Shown here: in pieces, positions 20,313-32,304 of the stretch
Position numbering within the stretch: the first letter of the stretch is position 1
How the letters are laid out: each line of letters starts with the position of its first letter
NCBI GenBank assembly: GCA_025356395.1
Contig: JANXTA010000122.1
Coordinates: 33,499-97,498, forward strand
DNA: 64,000 nt
Direction of reading: 5' to 3'
Source of the DNA: Betaproteobacteria bacterium
GTDB taxonomy: Bacteria > Pseudomonadota > Gammaproteobacteria > Burkholderiales > Burkholderiaceae_D
The notes under the pieces: model-generated
Told to the model about the DNA's origin: nothing
Seen by the model: only the letters and a program-made list of their open reading frames with translations
Databases searched by the model: none
Program-made: the position numbers and the translations under genes

Positions 20313-20725
20313 TTAGACGAAGTCACTCTGTCGATGAAGAGTCAGGGCCGGGACGTTGAGGACTGCTGTCTGCACGCGCAGTTCATCGGCGCCGTAAAGG
20401 TTCACGAGGTGCTGCAAGAGACTTCTACCGATTCCTCTGTGTTGAAGGGCGGCCGCGACGACCAGCGAAGCGATGGTGTTGCTGCCAACCCCCGATCGCT
20501 CGATCTGCGCGACCCTCGCAAGCTCTTCACGCAAAAAAGAGCCGAAGAACTCGGCAGCGCTCGTCATCACTTCGTGCGCAGTTCGCCGGAGCGGGGAAAG
20601 TCCGTGGTCTCGATCAGCGCAGCCTCCTGCAGATAGGCGGCCCGCTGCACCTCATGGGTACGGGCCGCCATCTCGCTCGACCGATGGTCTAGTCGTCGGA
20701 CCTCCTCATAGGGCTGCGCATTCAT
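20313..20725 (-). pseudogene. GNAT acetyltransferase pseudogene, frameshifted and truncated
   Basis: The N-terminal piece starts at the ATG at 20725 (MNAQPYEEVRRLDHRS...HEVQRAAYLQEAALIETTDF) and stops at 20567. The C-terminal piece runs in another frame from about 20570 to 20313 (SAAEFFGSFL...IASLVVAAALQHRGIGRSLL). Together they follow the order of a GNAT N-acetyltransferase, including the acetyl-CoA loop QHRGIGRSLL, but need a one-base shift near 20568. The C-terminal piece ends at LHRQSDFV, where intact relatives continue past the L-Y-x-x-x-G-F motif, so it is also truncated. No enzyme activity is expected. Confidence 0.75.
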
Positions 20726-20809
20726 CGACGGCTCGGTCAGTAGGGCGTGGATCGGTCCATCGGATCGGGTTAAAGCACCGTTGCGCGCGCAAGAGTCACA
20801 GGCGACCGA

Positions 20810-21025
20810 TCAGGTCTTCGGCTTGGCGAGCTGATGCGCGACGACCGCGTTCGCGTGGCCGTACCCAAGACCGTGTTCGATCTTCAACCAGCCGACGATC
20901 TCCAGGTGTCCGGCGCAGCTTCTGCGGTCTACGAGCGCAAACCAGTGGGCCATCGGCTTTCCATTCGTTTTCTCGATGGAAGGGAAGTAGGAGGCAGGGC
21001 CTTTTACCTTGGTCTCACTCGTCAT
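20810..21025 (-). CDS. DUF4287 family small protein
   Basis: A 71-residue protein, complete for this small family: SYFPSIEKTNGKPMAHW followed by HLEIVGWLKIEHGLGYGHANAVVAHQLA, the conserved DUF4287 helical pattern. The function is unknown. It is the only clearly intact known-family gene in a stretch otherwise holding remnants. Confidence 0.85.
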   Translation of the reverse strand: MTSETKVKGPASYFPSIEKTNGKPMAHWFALVDRRSCAGHLEIVGWLKIEHGLGYGHANAVVAHQLAKPKT

Positions 21026-21167
21026 CGCTTGGCTCCGTGGTCTCCAGCCGCCGGCTGAATACTTGAAAACTGATTTCCATGGGATCGGTTCAGCATTTGC
21101 GAAGCGCTGGGGTGAACCTGTAAGTGGCGCATCGCATGGCGTTGTGAGCGTGTGCTCGAAGAAGGGA

Positions 21168-21314
21168 TCACGCGTCGGGTTCGTGGCAGACGAACTCGAT
21201 GTCGTGCCTGTCCGGACTGATCACGAAAGCTGCGTAGCAGTTCGCGTGACAGTGCAGCCGCAGACCCGGCGGGCCGTTGTCGTTGCCGCCCACTTCCCGA
21301 GCGGCGCGCTGGAT
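21168..21314 (-). pseudogene. VOC/glyoxalase-family C-terminal remnant
   Basis: About 48 residues in one frame: AAREVGGNDNGPPGLRLH then CYAAFVISPDRHDIEFVCH, ending in a TGA at 21168. This is the typical last beta-alpha-beta-beta-beta unit of a vicinal-oxygen-chelate protein, including the terminal metal-site Glu in DIEFVCH. An in-frame TAA lies just upstream and no N-terminal half is present in any frame nearby, so this is a fragment. Confidence 0.65.
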
Positions 21315-21327
21315 AGGTTACGGGCCT

Positions 21328-21684
21328 TCATGCGAGCTGCGTTTCGCGGACCGCAACCAGTGGCTCGGGAATGATGAATTCGAGTGCGCCCCAAGTCGAC
21401 TCGGTGATGGATCGCACTTCGAGAAGTGGTACGGGCTCCGGAGTGCCGACGTAGCCCAATTCGATCAAGCATCGCGTCGCGGAGCTGACGGACTTCATGC
21501 TCGTGAGCCCCGCCTGCTTGCCGAACAAACGCTCAAAAGGCGCAGCGATCTCTCTAGCGACCCAATCCGCGGAGTGCCCGGGCAGGCTGAACTCCACGGC
21601 AACGATGAGCCGTGGAGGCGTAGCGGCAACATGAAGCGGGGTAAAGCATAGAAGGGGCAGTAACGAAAAGCCGCGCCTGTTCAC
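21328..21684 (-). CDS. Putative exported protein with similarity to an RND porter subdomain
   Basis: About 118 residues from the GTG at 21684: the signal-like MNRRGFSLLPLLCFTPLHVAA, then VEFSLPGHSADWVAREIAAPFERL and GLTSMKSVSSATRCLIEL. This resembles the first porter repeat of RND efflux pumps (strand, P-G-x-S-A, helix, E, G-L-x-x-M-x-S-x-S), but here it stands alone without membrane helices. The frame is open to 21765, so a longer start is possible. It could be a divergent stand-alone domain or the remnant of a pump gene. There is no neighbouring efflux gene. Confidence 0.45.
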   Translation of the reverse strand: MNRRGFSLLPLLCFTPLHVAATPPRLIVAVEFSLPGHSADWVAREIAAPFERLFGKQAGLTSMKSVSSATRCLIELGYVGTPEPVPLLEVRSITESTWGALEFIIPEPLVAVRETQLA

Positions 21685-21993
21685 GTGCAATATTTTTCTG
21701 GGGATGAAAGTGGCAAATCGTCTATCGCGCGACCGCGTTGGTTCAGTGCGCCAAGGATGCTTCAAGCAGGCTCATGTCTAGATCCTGGAATCGAGACGAG
21801 TTGGGAGGCGAGGTCTTGTCGATGCCCGACCAGATCTGCACATCAACGACTGGAGGAATCGTCGCCTCCCGAGTCAATCGCGATTCGCCTTGTCTTACTG
21901 AGCCGACTGCATCTTTGCGCGACGAATTAAACATCAGGAGGCCCCGATCTTTGGGCGCGCTGCGAGCCGTCCCCACAAGCTCTGCACAGATTC
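21685..21993. other. Intergenic/remnant region, no supported gene
   Basis: About 310 bases between the smr stop and the exported-protein gene. A minus-strand open frame (21743-21976, 77 residues, mostly polar) is present but has no ribosome site or recognisable motif, so I do not call it. The second copy of the 16-bp direct repeat lies here (21934-21949). Confidence 0.4.
21934..21949 (+). repeat. 16-bp direct repeat, copy 2
   Basis: An identical copy of the TCAGGAGGCCCCGATC sequence at 20212-20227, in the same orientation. Confidence 0.4.
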
Positions 21994-22635
21994 TCAGGAC
22001 GGCCGCAACAACACGATCAACGCCCCTCCACCCCCGTCGTGCTCACGCGCCTGGCAGAAGGCCATCACTTCCTCCTTCTGCATCAGCCAGTTCTTCACCT
22101 TGCCCTTCAGCACCGGCTGCTTGCCGATGGAGCCGTGGCCCTTGCCGTGGACGATACGGACACATCGCAGGCGATGCTTGATCGACTCGCGCAGGAAAGT
22201 GCCGACCATCTCGCGGGCGCCATCGACGCGCGCGCCGTGCAGGTCCACTTCGGCCTGCACGATCCAGTGGCCGCGGCGCAGCTTGCGGACGATCTCCAGG
22301 CCGATGCCTTCGCGATGCCACGACACCTGCTCGTCGGTGTCGAGGACCACGTCGGGATCGAAGTCGTCCGAGATCGACTCGGCGAGGGCTGCGGCCTCGT
22401 CGCGTTGACGCTGATGCGCGATCGGGGCGGGCAGCTTCTTCGGATGCTCGGCGCGACCCCCGGTCTTGAGGGGCTCGACGGCGCCGATGGATGCCCGAAA
22501 GAGATTTGCTTCGCGTGCGGCCTCGGCGGCCTTCCGTCGCGCTTCGCACTCGGCGCGTGCGCGCTCCTCGGCCTCGCGCGCGAGGGCGTCGCGCAGGACT
22601 TCGAGATCCGAGAGGTGGTGGACGCGGGCTTTCAT
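21994..22635 (-). CDS. Smr/MutS2-type domain protein
   Basis: A 213-residue protein. The N-terminal half is a charged Ala/Glu/Arg-rich helix (LAREAEERARAECEARR), probably a coiled coil. The C-terminal half is a Smr domain, with the signature VDLHGARVDGAR near residue 130 and VRIVHGKGHGS near 165. Smr domains are nicking endonucleases or RNA nucleases. The gene is commonly adjacent to trxB in Burkholderiales; here one exported-protein gene intervenes. Confidence 0.93.
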   Translation of the reverse strand: MKARVHHLSDLEVLRDALAREAEERARAECEARRKAAEAAREANLFRASIGAVEPLKTGGRAEHPKKLPAPIAHQRQRDEAAALAESISDDFDPDVVLDTDEQVSWHREGIGLEIVRKLRRGHWIVQAEVDLHGARVDGAREMVGTFLRESIKHRLRCVRIVHGKGHGSIGKQPVLKGKVKNWLMQKEEVMAFCQAREHDGGGGALIVLLRPS

Positions 22636-22805
22636 CGACAGGCTTATTGGGGCGACCGCGGGTATCGGCCGGATCGAAAGGATAGTGGAATAAGACGGGA
22701 GCGCGAATCGTTCGCTTCAGGTCTATCGCAGCGAACCCGAACCGGCACAGACCGACCGGCTTCATCTTCGATGACCGATCATCCATGCATCCCAGGGAGC
22801 GTCAC

Positions 22806-23495
22806 ATGTCTGCGTTGAAGAGTCTCATCCGGTCGGCCGTCATCAGTCTCGCGTTCGCTGCGGCGACCGCCGGCGCAGACGCCACCCCCATCGTCGATCC
22901 CATCAGCGATTTCCTGCCGACCTATATCGGCGGCGCCGGCGGCGACATGGACGTGGTCAGCGCGGACGTCACGCTGATCGGCAATACGACGCTGCGCTTC
23001 TTCGCGCAACTCAACGGGCTGGTCGGCACGACACCGGGCGGCTTCTTCGTGTGGGGCCTCGATCGCGGCGCCAGCACGCAACGCTTCCTGGCGACCTCGC
23101 CCGCCGTGGGCGCCGGTGTCTTCTTCGACTCGGTCGTGATCATCAACGCGAACGCCACGGGCTCGATCAACCTGTTCGGACTCGGCGGCACGACCAGCGC
23201 CATCACGTCGCCGATCGTGATCGCCGGCAACACCATCACGTTCGACCTGCCGGCGCTGCTGTTCCCGACGCAGGGACGCGCCTTCGCCGACTTCGGATGG
23301 AACCTGTGGCCACGCCATGGCGCGGGCAATGCGCACATCGCCGACTTCGCGCCCAACGCCAGCACGCCGCGCGTCGATGTGGCGCCGATCCCGGCGACGA
23401 TCTGGTTGCTGACTCTGGGCGGCTTGATCGCGTTCGGACTGTCGCGACGTCGTGGCACGATCATCGTCACGCGTGCAGCGATGACCTTCGGCTGA
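22806..23495 (+). CDS. Exported protein with PEP-CTERM-like C-terminal anchor
   Basis: A 229-residue protein with an N-terminal signal peptide (LIRSAVISLAFAAATAGADA), a Gly/Thr/Asn-rich beta-sheet body, and at the C-terminus a Pro-containing motif, one hydrophobic helix and an Arg cluster (IPATIWLLTLGGLIAFGLSRRR). This tripartite tail matches the PEP-CTERM/VPxxxW sorting signals that exosortase systems process in exopolysaccharide-producing betaproteobacteria. The start at 22806 is supported by GGGAGC upstream. No exosortase gene is in the window. Divergent from smr. Confidence 0.75.
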   Translation: MSALKSLIRSAVISLAFAAATAGADATPIVDPISDFLPTYIGGAGGDMDVVSADVTLIGNTTLRFFAQLNGLVGTTPGGFFVWGLDRGASTQRFLATSPAVGAGVFFDSVVIINANATGSINLFGLGGTTSAITSPIVIAGNTITFDLPALLFPTQGRAFADFGWNLWPRHGAGNAHIADFAPNASTPRVDVAPIPATIWLLTLGGLIAFGLSRRRGTIIVTRAAMTFG

Positions 23496-23534
23496 TCTCT
23501 GCTCGCATCGGCTACGCAGGCGGGCGATCGAACC

Positions 23535-27113
<3,579 letters not shown>

Positions 27114-27118
27114 CGACG

Positions 27119-27409
27119 ATGGATCGCGCCGAGACCCTCGAAAAATTGAAGCGCAACAAGTCGACGTTGTCCATCCGCTGTGGCGTCACTGACCTCGCGT
27201 TGTTCGGATCGATCGCCAGGAATTCGGCGCGGAGTGACAGCGACGTGGATGTCCTCGTCCGCTTCGCTGGTCCTGCGACTTCGGATCGGTACTTCGGCGT
27301 GCAGTTCTTCCTCGAAAACGTGTTCGGTCGCCCGGTGGATCTCGTCACCGACGAGGGATTCCGCCCCGAGCTCCGCCCATCGATCGAGGCGGAAGCCGTG
27401 CATGTCTGA
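27119..27409 (+). CDS. MNT-domain nucleotidyltransferase antitoxin (MntA type)
   Basis: A 96-residue minimal nucleotidyltransferase. The polymerase-beta motif G30-S31-x10-D42-x-D44 is intact in LFGSIARNSARSDSDVDVLV, and FGRPVDLVTDEGF ends the fold. In MntA-HepT systems this protein neutralises the HEPN toxin by adenylylating it. The gene is five bases after ftsK and overlaps the ATG of the HEPN partner, which is broken. Confidence 0.85.
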   Translation: MDRAETLEKLKRNKSTLSIRCGVTDLALFGSIARNSARSDSDVDVLVRFAGPATSDRYFGVQFFLENVFGRPVDLVTDEGFRPELRPSIEAEAVHV

Positions 27410-27703
27410 AGCGGGGCAGCGCCGTGGGTCTTCTATGTCGACGACATGATCGCGTTTGCCGAACGGGTCATCGCGTACACGCATGGGCTCGATCGGGCGC
27501 GTTTCATCGAGCACGGGCTGACTTATGACGCCACCGTTCGCAATCTCGAGTTGATCGGGTAGGCGGCGAGCCATGTTCCGGACGACGTTCGCATCGAATA
27601 TCCGCAGGTCCCGTGGCGGCTAGTCGTGGCGACACGCAACCGTTTGATTCACGCCTACCTTGGTACCCATCACGATATCCTCTGGAGCATCAGTCGTTAC
27701 TGA
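27402..27703 (+). pseudogene. HEPN-domain toxin (HepT type) pseudogene
   Basis: The ATG at 27402 overlaps the antitoxin stop, but the HEPN body (WVFYVDDMIAFAERVIAY, then FIEHGLTYDATVRNLELIG) lies in a different frame starting by about 27422, so a small indel sits near the N-terminus. The body is then cut by TAG at 27560-27562, where relatives have Glu (LIGEAA). After the stop the same frame continues with VPWRLVVATRNRLIHAYLG, retaining the catalytic R-x4-H-x-Y motif, to TGA at 27701. An RNase toxin in intact form; not expected to be made here. Confidence 0.85.
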
Positions 27704-27880
27704 TGTGCCTGCATTGCTCGTGACACGACGCGGCATGAGGGCCCGGCTCGGCTGACCGCGACATCGACTGACCCGGTCACCTGCTGTTTCAACAAATTCG
27801 CGATCACGTTGGAACGTGACTCGAACGAATTGCGTCGAAGATTTGATGCCTGACCAAGCGCTAAAAATAGGACCAACCCG

Positions 27881-28543
27881 ATGACGTCCATTACGTCGCC
27901 GCTCTTTATGTCGAAGAAGTCATATCGGACGCTGAGCCGGGTAGTTGCCGGCGTTGCCTTTGCGTCTGCACTGTGTATCGCCCACGCCGGATCCCTCGAT
28001 GACCTGCACAGCTTCGCCACGCAAACGAAGAGCGCGAAGGGAAACTTCACCCAGCGCGTCGTCTCGCGCACGCAGAACCCGTCGCAGGCGACCAGCGGCG
28101 ACTTCATCTTCGCGCGGCCGGGACGCTTTCGCTGGGCTTACACCAAGCCTTTCGAGCAGCTGCTCGTGGCCGATGGCGAGAAGCTGTCGATCTACGACAA
28201 GGACCTCAACCAGGTCACCGTCCGCAAGCTTGGCGACGCGCTCGGCAGCACGCCGGCCGCGATCCTGTTCGGCAGCAACGAGATCGACAAGAGCTTCGAC
28301 CTGAAGGATAGCGGCGTGCGCGACGGCGTCGCGTGGCTCGACGCCACGCCGAAGGCCAAGGGCACGGCTTTCGAGCGCATCTCGATCGGCTTTCGCAACG
28401 GCGAACTCGCCGCGATGGAACTGCACGATGCGCTCGGCCAGGTGACGATGCTCGACTTCACGAACGTCGAACGCAATCCCAAGGTCGACCTGTCCACCTT
28501 CAGCTTCGTGCCGCCCAAGGGCGCGGACGTCGTGCAGAACTGA
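27881..28543 (+). CDS. lolA: Outer-membrane lipoprotein carrier protein
   Basis: A 220-residue periplasmic chaperone that ferries lipoproteins from LolCDE to LolB. The signal peptide includes RVVAGVAFASALCIAHAGS. The mature part has the LolA pattern: LHSFATQTKSAKGNFTQRV, SGDFIFARPGRFRWAYTKPFEQLLVADGEKL, and C-terminal LSTFSFVPPKGADVV. AGGA about ten bases before 27881 favours that ATG over the internal one at 27908. In Burkholderiales lolA lies between ftsK and rarA; here the rarA side is displaced by about 11 kb. Confidence 0.95.
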   Translation: MTSITSPLFMSKKSYRTLSRVVAGVAFASALCIAHAGSLDDLHSFATQTKSAKGNFTQRVVSRTQNPSQATSGDFIFARPGRFRWAYTKPFEQLLVADGEKLSIYDKDLNQVTVRKLGDALGSTPAAILFGSNEIDKSFDLKDSGVRDGVAWLDATPKAKGTAFERISIGFRNGELAAMELHDALGQVTMLDFTNVERNPKVDLSTFSFVPPKGADVVQN

Positions 28544-28555
28544 TCACGGCTGTCG

Positions 28556-29205
28556 ATGGGGATGGTCACCACGCTTTCCGGCTCGGGACCGGACCGACCG
28601 TTACCGTACATGGACGAACTGCGTGACATCGAGCACGCGCTGCGGCGCCACGCAACGGTTGTCGAACTCAGGTGCGCAAGCGGAAGGCTGTGCACGCGCC
28701 TTCTCGAACTGAAGTTGAGCGTCACCGGGGTCGACGAGTCCGAAGCGATGCTCGCGCATCTGCCCGACGGCGTCGAAGGTATCTGCGCTTCGATCTAAGG
28801 ACTCGGCCTCGTCGAACGTGGTCGCCGGGTCTGCTGCCGAGCCACCTGATCACTCATTCCGACGTGAAGGTGAGAAACGAGTTCGTTGCAGCCGCTTGGC
28901 GTCATCTGGCTCCCAGAAGAACCTTCTTTGCGAAGCGCCACGACCCCTCATGGCTGGCCACGGTGCAAGACGGTCGCATTGGCGAATCGAACGGGGTCGT
29001 ACACCACGCCGAGCAGGTCGTGCGAACGAATGGCATCGTGGCCATGACGCTTCGCTACGAGGCCTTCGGTCAAGCATGGACGCAGCGCTTCACGACGGTG
29101 TCGCCGTCGGAGATCGACGTCGCGGAAGTGCTGCGACAGCACGGCTTCGGCCACATCGAATGGCTGGGTCGAGACAGGGTCTGGTTCGCTGCCTCTTCGA
29201 GCTGA
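28556..29205 (+). pseudogene. Class I SAM-dependent methyltransferase pseudogene
   Basis: The N-terminal half reads in one frame (MDELRDIEHALRRHATVVEL...LSVTGVDESEAMLAHLPDGVEG) to TAA at 28796-28798. The C-terminal half continues in another frame from about 28835 (LLPSHLITHSDVKVRNEF...FFAKRHDPSWLATVQ...GHIEWLGRDRVWFAASS) to 29205. The halves together cover a whole Rossmann methyltransferase. The SAM-binding loop reads ELRCASGR instead of the expected E-x-G-x-G-x-G, a further sign of decay. It would be inactive. Confidence 0.8.
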
Positions 29206-29232
29206 CGCTGGCTGCATGCGGCCGCGGCCTGT

Positions 29233-30030
29233 TCAGCTCCAGCTCGGCTTGCGCTTCTCGACGAAGGCGCTGACGCCTTCCGTCGCATCCGCGTGCATGA
29301 AGTTGCAAGCCATCACGGCGGCCGCGTCGTCGTAGGCTGCCGCCAGTCCCAGTTCGATCTGTCGATAGAAGAGCGCTTTGCCCATCGCGACGATCTCGCG
29401 CGGCTTGGCCTTGATGCTGTCGGCCAGCCTGGCCACCTCGGCGTCGAGATCATCGGCAGGCACCGCGCGATTGACCAGTGCCCGTTCGACGGCCGATGCG
29501 GCGTCGATGAAGTCGCCGGTCATCAGCATCTCCATCGCCTGCTTGCGCGGCACGTTGCGGACCAGCGGCACCGACGGCGTCGCGCAGAACAGGCCGAGGT
29601 TGATGCCCGATGCCGCGAAGCGTGCCGTGCCCGCGCAGACCGCGAGGTCGCACTGCGCGACGAGTTGAAGCCCGGCCGCCGTCGTCAGGCCCTGCACGCG
29701 GGCGATGACCGGCTGGGGCAGGGCGGTCAGCGTCTGCATCATGCGGCTGCACTGTGCGAACAGCGCGGCGATGCGCTCGTGGCGCGGATCAGCACGCATC
29801 TCCTTGAGGTCGTGACCGGCACAGAAGGCCGGACCGTTCGCCGCGAGCACGACCACACGGATGGACTCGTCCTGGGCGATTGCGTCGAGAGCCGACTGCA
29901 GCGAAGTGAGCATCGCTTCCGACAAAGCGTTGTATTGCTTCGGACGGTTGAGCGTCAGCGTGGCGACACCGCCATGGTCGTGCCTGAGAAGGATTTCGGA
30001 ATCGGCCTGAATGACGGGGAGTGCGCTCAT
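29233..30030 (-). CDS. Enoyl-CoA hydratase/isomerase family protein
   Basis: A 265-residue crotonase-fold protein. The oxyanion-hole segments are AFCAGHDLKEM (near 70) and VQGLTTAAGLQLVAQCDLAVC (near 115), followed by FAASGINLGLFCATPSVPL. The first catalytic Glu position of true hydratases is not obvious, so the exact reaction (hydratase, isomerase or other) is uncertain. It is divergent from the acyl-CoA synthetase gene, with about 110 bases between the starts; the pair fits short/medium-chain acyl-CoA degradation. Confidence 0.92.
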   Translation of the reverse strand: MSALPVIQADSEILLRHDHGGVATLTLNRPKQYNALSEAMLTSLQSALDAIAQDESIRVVVLAANGPAFCAGHDLKEMRADPRHERIAALFAQCSRMMQTLTALPQPVIARVQGLTTAAGLQLVAQCDLAVCAGTARFAASGINLGLFCATPSVPLVRNVPRKQAMEMLMTGDFIDAASAVERALVNRAVPADDLDAEVARLADSIKAKPREIVAMGKALFYRQIELGLAAAYDDAAAVMACNFMHADATEGVSAFVEKRKPSWS

Positions 30031-30142
30031 CGGGACCTCGCGGATGTCGATACGTCGGCCGAGGAGTTTGCCTGATAACCACAGGTCTATGATCGCTCGC
30101 TCATCGTCGGCTGTGCCTCGCGGCCGACCCACCGGAGCATGC

Positions 30143-31759
30143 ATGGACGACTCGGATCTCGCGAAGAACGCAGCCAACTTCGTGCCGTTCACGCCGCTGA
30201 CCTTCATCGAGCGCAGCGCAACCGTCTATCCAGAGCGGCTCGCCGTCGTTCACGGCACCGTGCGACGCAACTGGCGCGAGACCTACGACCGATGCAGGCG
30301 TCTCGCGTCGGCGTTGATCGCGGCCGGCGTCGGCAAGGGGGACACCGTCGCGGCGATGCTGCCCAACACGCCGGCGATGGTCGAGGCGCACTTCGGCGTG
30401 CCGATGACGCGCGCGGTGCTCAACACGCTCAACACGCGGCTCGATGCCGAGGCACTCGCTTTCATGCTCGATCACGGCGAGGCGAAGGTCCTGCTGGTCG
30501 ACCGTGAATTCGCGGGCGTGATAAAGGCCGCGCTCGTGATCGCGAAGGTCACGCCGCAAATCATCGACGTCGACGACGCGCTGTACGAAGGTGCTACCGA
30601 GGCGATCGGCTCGATCGAGTACGAGGCGTTCATCGCGGCGGGCGACCCTGCTTTCGCATGGCACATGCCCGACGACGAATGGGACGCGATCTGCCTCAAC
30701 TACACGTCGGGAACCACCGGCAATCCGAAGGGCGTGGTCTATCACCATCGCGGCGCGCACACCAACGCGGTGTCGAACATCCTCGAATGGGACATGGCCC
30801 TGCATCCGGTCTACCTGTGGACGCTGCCGATGTTCCACTGCAATGGCTGGTGCTTCCCGTGGGCGATCGCCGCACGCGCAGGCGTCAACGTGTGTCTGCG
30901 CAAGGTCGACGCCGCGATCATCTTCGACCTGATTCGCAGCGAACGCGTGACGCATTACTGCGGCGCGCCCATCGTGCAGAGCCTGCTGGTCAATGCACCC
31001 GACGCGATGAAGGTGGGCATCGCGCATGCGGTGAAAACCATGGTCGCCGGCGCCGCACCGCCGGCTTCGATGATCGAGGGCATGGAGGCGATGGGCTTCG
31101 ACCTCACGCACGTCTACGGACTGACGGAGGTCTATGGCCCGGCCACCGTATGTGCGAAGCAGGCCGACTGGTCGACGCTCGACATCGGCGAACGCGCGCG
31201 GCTGAATGCGCGTCAAGGCGTGCGCTATCACCTCGAGGCGGCGATCGACGTATGCGATCCCGCGAGCATGGTGCCGGTGCCGCACGACGGCACCTCGATG
31301 GGCGAGATCATGTTCCGCGGCAACATCTGCATGAAGGGCTACCTGAAGAACCCGACGGCCACCGACGCGGCCTTCGCCGGCGGCTGGTTCCATTCGGGCG
31401 ACCTTGCGGTGATCGACCCCGACGGCTATGTGCGGATCAAGGACCGCAGCAAGGACATCATCATCTCGGGCGGCGAGAACATCTCGTCGATCGAGGTCGA
31501 GGACGTGCTCTATCGGCACCCGGCGGTTCTGGCGGTCGCGGTGGTCGCGAAGACCGATGCGAAGTGGGGCGAGACCCCTTGTGCCTTCGTCGAACGGAAG
31601 GCGGGCAGCGACGTCACCGCCGATGAACTGATCCGCCATTGCAAGGCGCACCTGGCGGGCTTCAAGGTGCCCCGAACCATCGTGTTCGGCGAGTTGCCGA
31701 AGACGGCGACCGGGAAGATCCAGAAGTTCGAACTGCGCGCGCGGGCCGCAGCGCTCTAG
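30143..31759 (+). CDS. Acyl-CoA synthetase (AMP-binding, medium-chain type)
   Basis: A 538-residue ANL-superfamily enzyme that activates a carboxylic acid to its CoA thioester through an acyl-adenylate. The P-loop-like LNYTSGTTGNPKGVVYHHRG is at about 190-210, the adenylation motif THVYGLTEVYGPA follows, GGWFHSGDLAVIDPDGYVRIKDRSKD is the hinge region, and the catalytic Lys is in LPKTATGKIQKFEL near the C-terminus. The sequence is of the AlkK/DmdB-like group; the substrate is not determinable. It is the likely partner of the divergent enoyl-CoA hydratase. Confidence 0.94.
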   Translation: MDDSDLAKNAANFVPFTPLTFIERSATVYPERLAVVHGTVRRNWRETYDRCRRLASALIAAGVGKGDTVAAMLPNTPAMVEAHFGVPMTRAVLNTLNTRLDAEALAFMLDHGEAKVLLVDREFAGVIKAALVIAKVTPQIIDVDDALYEGATEAIGSIEYEAFIAAGDPAFAWHMPDDEWDAICLNYTSGTTGNPKGVVYHHRGAHTNAVSNILEWDMALHPVYLWTLPMFHCNGWCFPWAIAARAGVNVCLRKVDAAIIFDLIRSERVTHYCGAPIVQSLLVNAPDAMKVGIAHAVKTMVAGAAPPASMIEGMEAMGFDLTHVYGLTEVYGPATVCAKQADWSTLDIGERARLNARQGVRYHLEAAIDVCDPASMVPVPHDGTSMGEIMFRGNICMKGYLKNPTATDAAFAGGWFHSGDLAVIDPDGYVRIKDRSKDIIISGGENISSIEVEDVLYRHPAVLAVAVVAKTDAKWGETPCAFVERKAGSDVTADELIRHCKAHLAGFKVPRTIVFGELPKTATGKIQKFELRARAAAL

Positions 31760-31776
31760 ACCCGCGCGTCGCGCCG

Positions 31777-32205
31777 TCAGACCTCGACGTTGGGCGTGAT
31801 GGTGATCTCGGCCTTCAGCAGCTTCGAGACCGGACAACCGGCCTTGGCATCCGCGATCGCCTTCTCGACGGCCGCCTTGTCGGCACCCGGGATCTTGACA
31901 GTCGTGTCCAGATGCACGGCCTTGATCGTGAAGCCGTCGCCGTCCTGGTCGAGCGACACGGTGGCGGTGGTGGCGATGCTCTCGGCCTTCATGTTCGCGT
32001 TGCCGAGCATCAGCGACAAGGCCATCGAAAAGCAGGCCGCGTGCGCTGCGCCGATGAGCTCCTCGGGGTTCGTGCCCGGGCCTCCTTCGAAACGCGCCTT
32101 GAAGCCATAGGGCGCTTCCTTCAGCACGCCGGTCTGCGTGGAGATGGTGCCGCCGCCGTCCTTGATGCCGCCGTGCCAGTGCGCTGATCCGCTTTTCTTG
32201 ATCAT
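31777..32205 (-). CDS. OsmC-family peroxiredoxin
   Basis: A 142-residue protein that reduces organic hydroperoxides with two cysteines: one in AAHAACFSMALSLML at about 59 and one in DAKAGCPVSKLL at about 125. The start MIKKSGSAHWHGGIKDGGGTIST and the FEGGPGTNPEELIGAAHA segment are typical of true OsmC rather than Ohr. A single gene, convergent with the acyl-CoA synthetase. Confidence 0.95.
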   Translation of the reverse strand: MIKKSGSAHWHGGIKDGGGTISTQTGVLKEAPYGFKARFEGGPGTNPEELIGAAHAACFSMALSLMLGNANMKAESIATTATVSLDQDGDGFTIKAVHLDTTVKIPGADKAAVEKAIADAKAGCPVSKLLKAEITITPNVEV

Positions 32206-32304
32206 GGTGCTTCCTCGTTGTTTTCAGGGGGGGAGCGGCAGGATAGCGCAGGCCCGATGACCGTTCCAATACGGCCGTACTGATTCTTGCTTGAGGGTTC
32301 TGCC

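Noticed and set aside
21743..21976. A 77-residue minus-strand open frame between smr and the RND-like gene
   Set aside because: No ribosome site, no motif, and it begins by overlapping near the smr end; not enough support.
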